64,000 nucleotides of DNA. Origin: Aquimarina muelleri DSM 19832. Its GTDB lineage: Bacteria; Bacteroidota; Bacteroidia; Flavobacteriales; Flavobacteriaceae. The translations under genes were made by a program, and so were the position numbers. How positions within the stretch are numbered: position 1 is the first letter of the stretch; the number at the start of each line of letters is the position of its first letter. The stretch lies in NCBI RefSeq assembly GCF_000430665.1, contig NZ_AUML01000002.1, positions 186,001-250,000 of the forward strand, read 5' to 3'. A model generated the notes under the pieces. The model was not told where the DNA came from, made no database searches, and saw nothing but the letters and a program-made list of their open reading frames with translations. Shown piece by piece: positions 63,157 through 64,000 of the stretch.

Positions 63157-63918
63157 TTAAATAGTAATTTTTAAGTTATCGTAAGCTATAAATACATTTT
63201 TTGGTAATGTTTTTTCTACTTCTTCATGAAATCCAAGCATATGGCTAATGTGAGTTAAATATGCTTTTTCAGGTTGTATTTCTTCTATAAATTGAAGGGC
63301 TTCTTCCAGATTAAAATGTGAGTGGTGAGGTTCTACCCTTAAGGCATTAACTACTAAAACCTTAACTCCAATTAACTTTAGCTTTTCTTGCTCTTCAACC
63401 GTTTTAACATCGGTTAAATACGCAAAATCTTTAAACCGAAACCCAAAAACTTGTAACCTATTATGTAACGTGTTTATAGGAACTACATTTATATTTCCCA
63501 ATAAAAAAGGCTGATTAGTCAACTCATTTTCTATGACACTTGGTGCTCCCGGGTACTTGTTTTCTGAAGAAAAAATATAATCAAATCTAATTCTAAGCGC
63601 CTGTAAAACCCTTTTGTGTGCATAAACGGGTATGTCTCCTTGTCTAAAAAAAAACGGACGAATATCATCTAATCCCATAGTATGATCTGCATGCTCATGG
63701 GTAAAAACAATCCCATCTATTTTAGATACTTTATTAGAAAGCATTTGCTCTCTAAAATCTGGACCACAATCTATAACATATTGATAATCCTCCCAAGAAA
63801 CAAGAACAGAAACACGTAATCTTTTATCTCTGGGATCATCACTTAAACAAACAGGGTGAGTGCTTCCTATTACGGGAATCCCTTGTGATGTGCCTGTACC
63901 GAGAAATATTATTTCCAT
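63157..63918 (-). CDS. PhnP-like metallo-hydrolase, MBL fold
   Basis: 253 residues from ATG 63918. It begins MEIIFLGTGTSQGIPVIG and has the zinc motif HEHADHTMGLDDIRPFFF, then YLTDVKTV (Asp) and LTHISHMLGFHEE (late His). This is the tRNase Z-like/PhnP arm of the metallo-beta-lactamase superfamily, which includes phosphodiesterases acting on cyclic phosphates or nucleic acids. The upstream ATG 63939 lies inside the -7 box, which rules it out. It is followed by the hypothetical membrane-anchored gene. The precise substrate is unknown. Confidence 0.88.
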   Translation of the reverse strand: MEIIFLGTGTSQGIPVIGSTHPVCLSDDPRDKRLRVSVLVSWEDYQYVIDCGPDFREQMLSNKVSKIDGIVFTHEHADHTMGLDDIRPFFFRQGDIPVYAHKRVLQALRIRFDYIFSSENKYPGAPSVIENELTNQPFLLGNINVVPINTLHNRLQVFGFRFKDFAYLTDVKTVEEQEKLKLIGVKVLVVNALRVEPHHSHFNLEEALQFIEEIQPEKAYLTHISHMLGFHEEVEKTLPKNVFIAYDNLKITI

Positions 63919-63936
63919 AAACTTATATACGCAGAA

Positions 63937-63963
63937 CAAATGTAGTTATATTTTTTTGGTCAA
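63937..63963 (-). promoter_or_regulatory. Promoter of the PhnP-like gene
   Basis: On the - strand, TTG (63961-63963), 16 bases, TACATTTG (63937-63944). The spacer is slightly short. The start would be near 63931, 13 bases before the ATG. Confidence 0.55.
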
Positions 63964-64000
63964 AAATCACATCATATCTATAAATAATAGTTAACATATA

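Noticed and set aside
1..64000. CRISPR array, prophage or insertion sequence.
   Set aside because: No regularly spaced repeats, cas genes, phage structural genes, integrase or transposase reading frames were seen on either strand.

Overview
The window is chromosomal DNA of an AT-rich member of the Bacteroidota, most likely the family Flavobacteriaceae and probably marine. Three things point there. Two secreted proteins end in type IX secretion (Por/T9SS) C-terminal domains. Many genes are preceded by the Bacteroidota promoter pattern TTG-N16-20-TAnnTTTG rather than a Shine-Dalgarno site. Lineage-typical neighbourhoods occur: ferredoxin/acyl-CoA reductase/serC/serA, the menaquinone genes, a BatA-like protein coupled to a dihydroorotase-like protein, and DUF6146/DUF6787. 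The genus cannot be fixed from sequence alone. No rRNA, tRNA, CRISPR array, prophage or intact insertion sequence was seen.

Layout: 0.3-14.4 kb is an exopolysaccharide/capsule locus on the + strand: flippase, a polytopic membrane protein (candidate polymerase), an asparagine-synthase-like protein, an ATP-grasp ligase, a GT4 glycosyltransferase, a FemAB-type acyltransferase, a DUF354 protein, a NodB-type deacetylase, an unusual sugar transferase, and the Wza-like and Wzc-like export pair. The ATP-grasp, FemAB and Asn-synthase-like genes together suggest a polymer that carries amino-acid or amide groups. 14.5-21.4 kb (- strand) has an M24 peptidase and a menaquinone block (menA, metallo-hydrolase, menC, CPBP protease, menE). 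21.5-30.7 kb has a GH13 amylase-like lipoprotein, an outer-membrane barrel, divergent ferredoxin and acyl-CoA reductase genes with overlapping promoters, serC, serA and several small conserved proteins. 30.7-33.8 kb holds folE-msrA, lolD and a HEIGH-type metalloprotease.

33.8-34.7 kb is a gene-free stretch with a large hairpin. 34.7-45.4 kb has an AraC-type regulator with a membrane N-terminus, a TIGR02757 protein, a PhoX-like/MauG-like lipoprotein pair separated by a start-codon hairpin, a matrixin protease, a GAF histidine kinase, a COG2509 flavoprotein and a small barrel protein. 45.5-52.7 kb has a DEAD-box helicase, a BatA-like protein coupled to a metal-site-deficient dihydroorotase homologue, and small hydrolases and transferases including a probable LAS-type metallopeptidase. 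52.7-53.2 kb is a conspicuous GC-richer mosaic of nested palindromes with no convincing gene. 53.3-63.9 kb has housekeeping hydrolases, a T9SS-secreted expansin-like protein, a GH31 lipoprotein, a T9SS-secreted multidomain phytase-esterase/phosphodiesterase whose GDPD domain appears circularly permuted, and a PhnP-like hydrolase.

The strongest candidates for something undescribed are the palindrome mosaic at 52.87-53.11 kb, a roughly 60-bp dispersed repeat in two tail-to-tail gene gaps, the aminoacyl-type polysaccharide decoration set, the expansin with a T9SS tail, and the permuted phosphodiesterase. All functions are read from motifs and remembered family features; no database search was possible.
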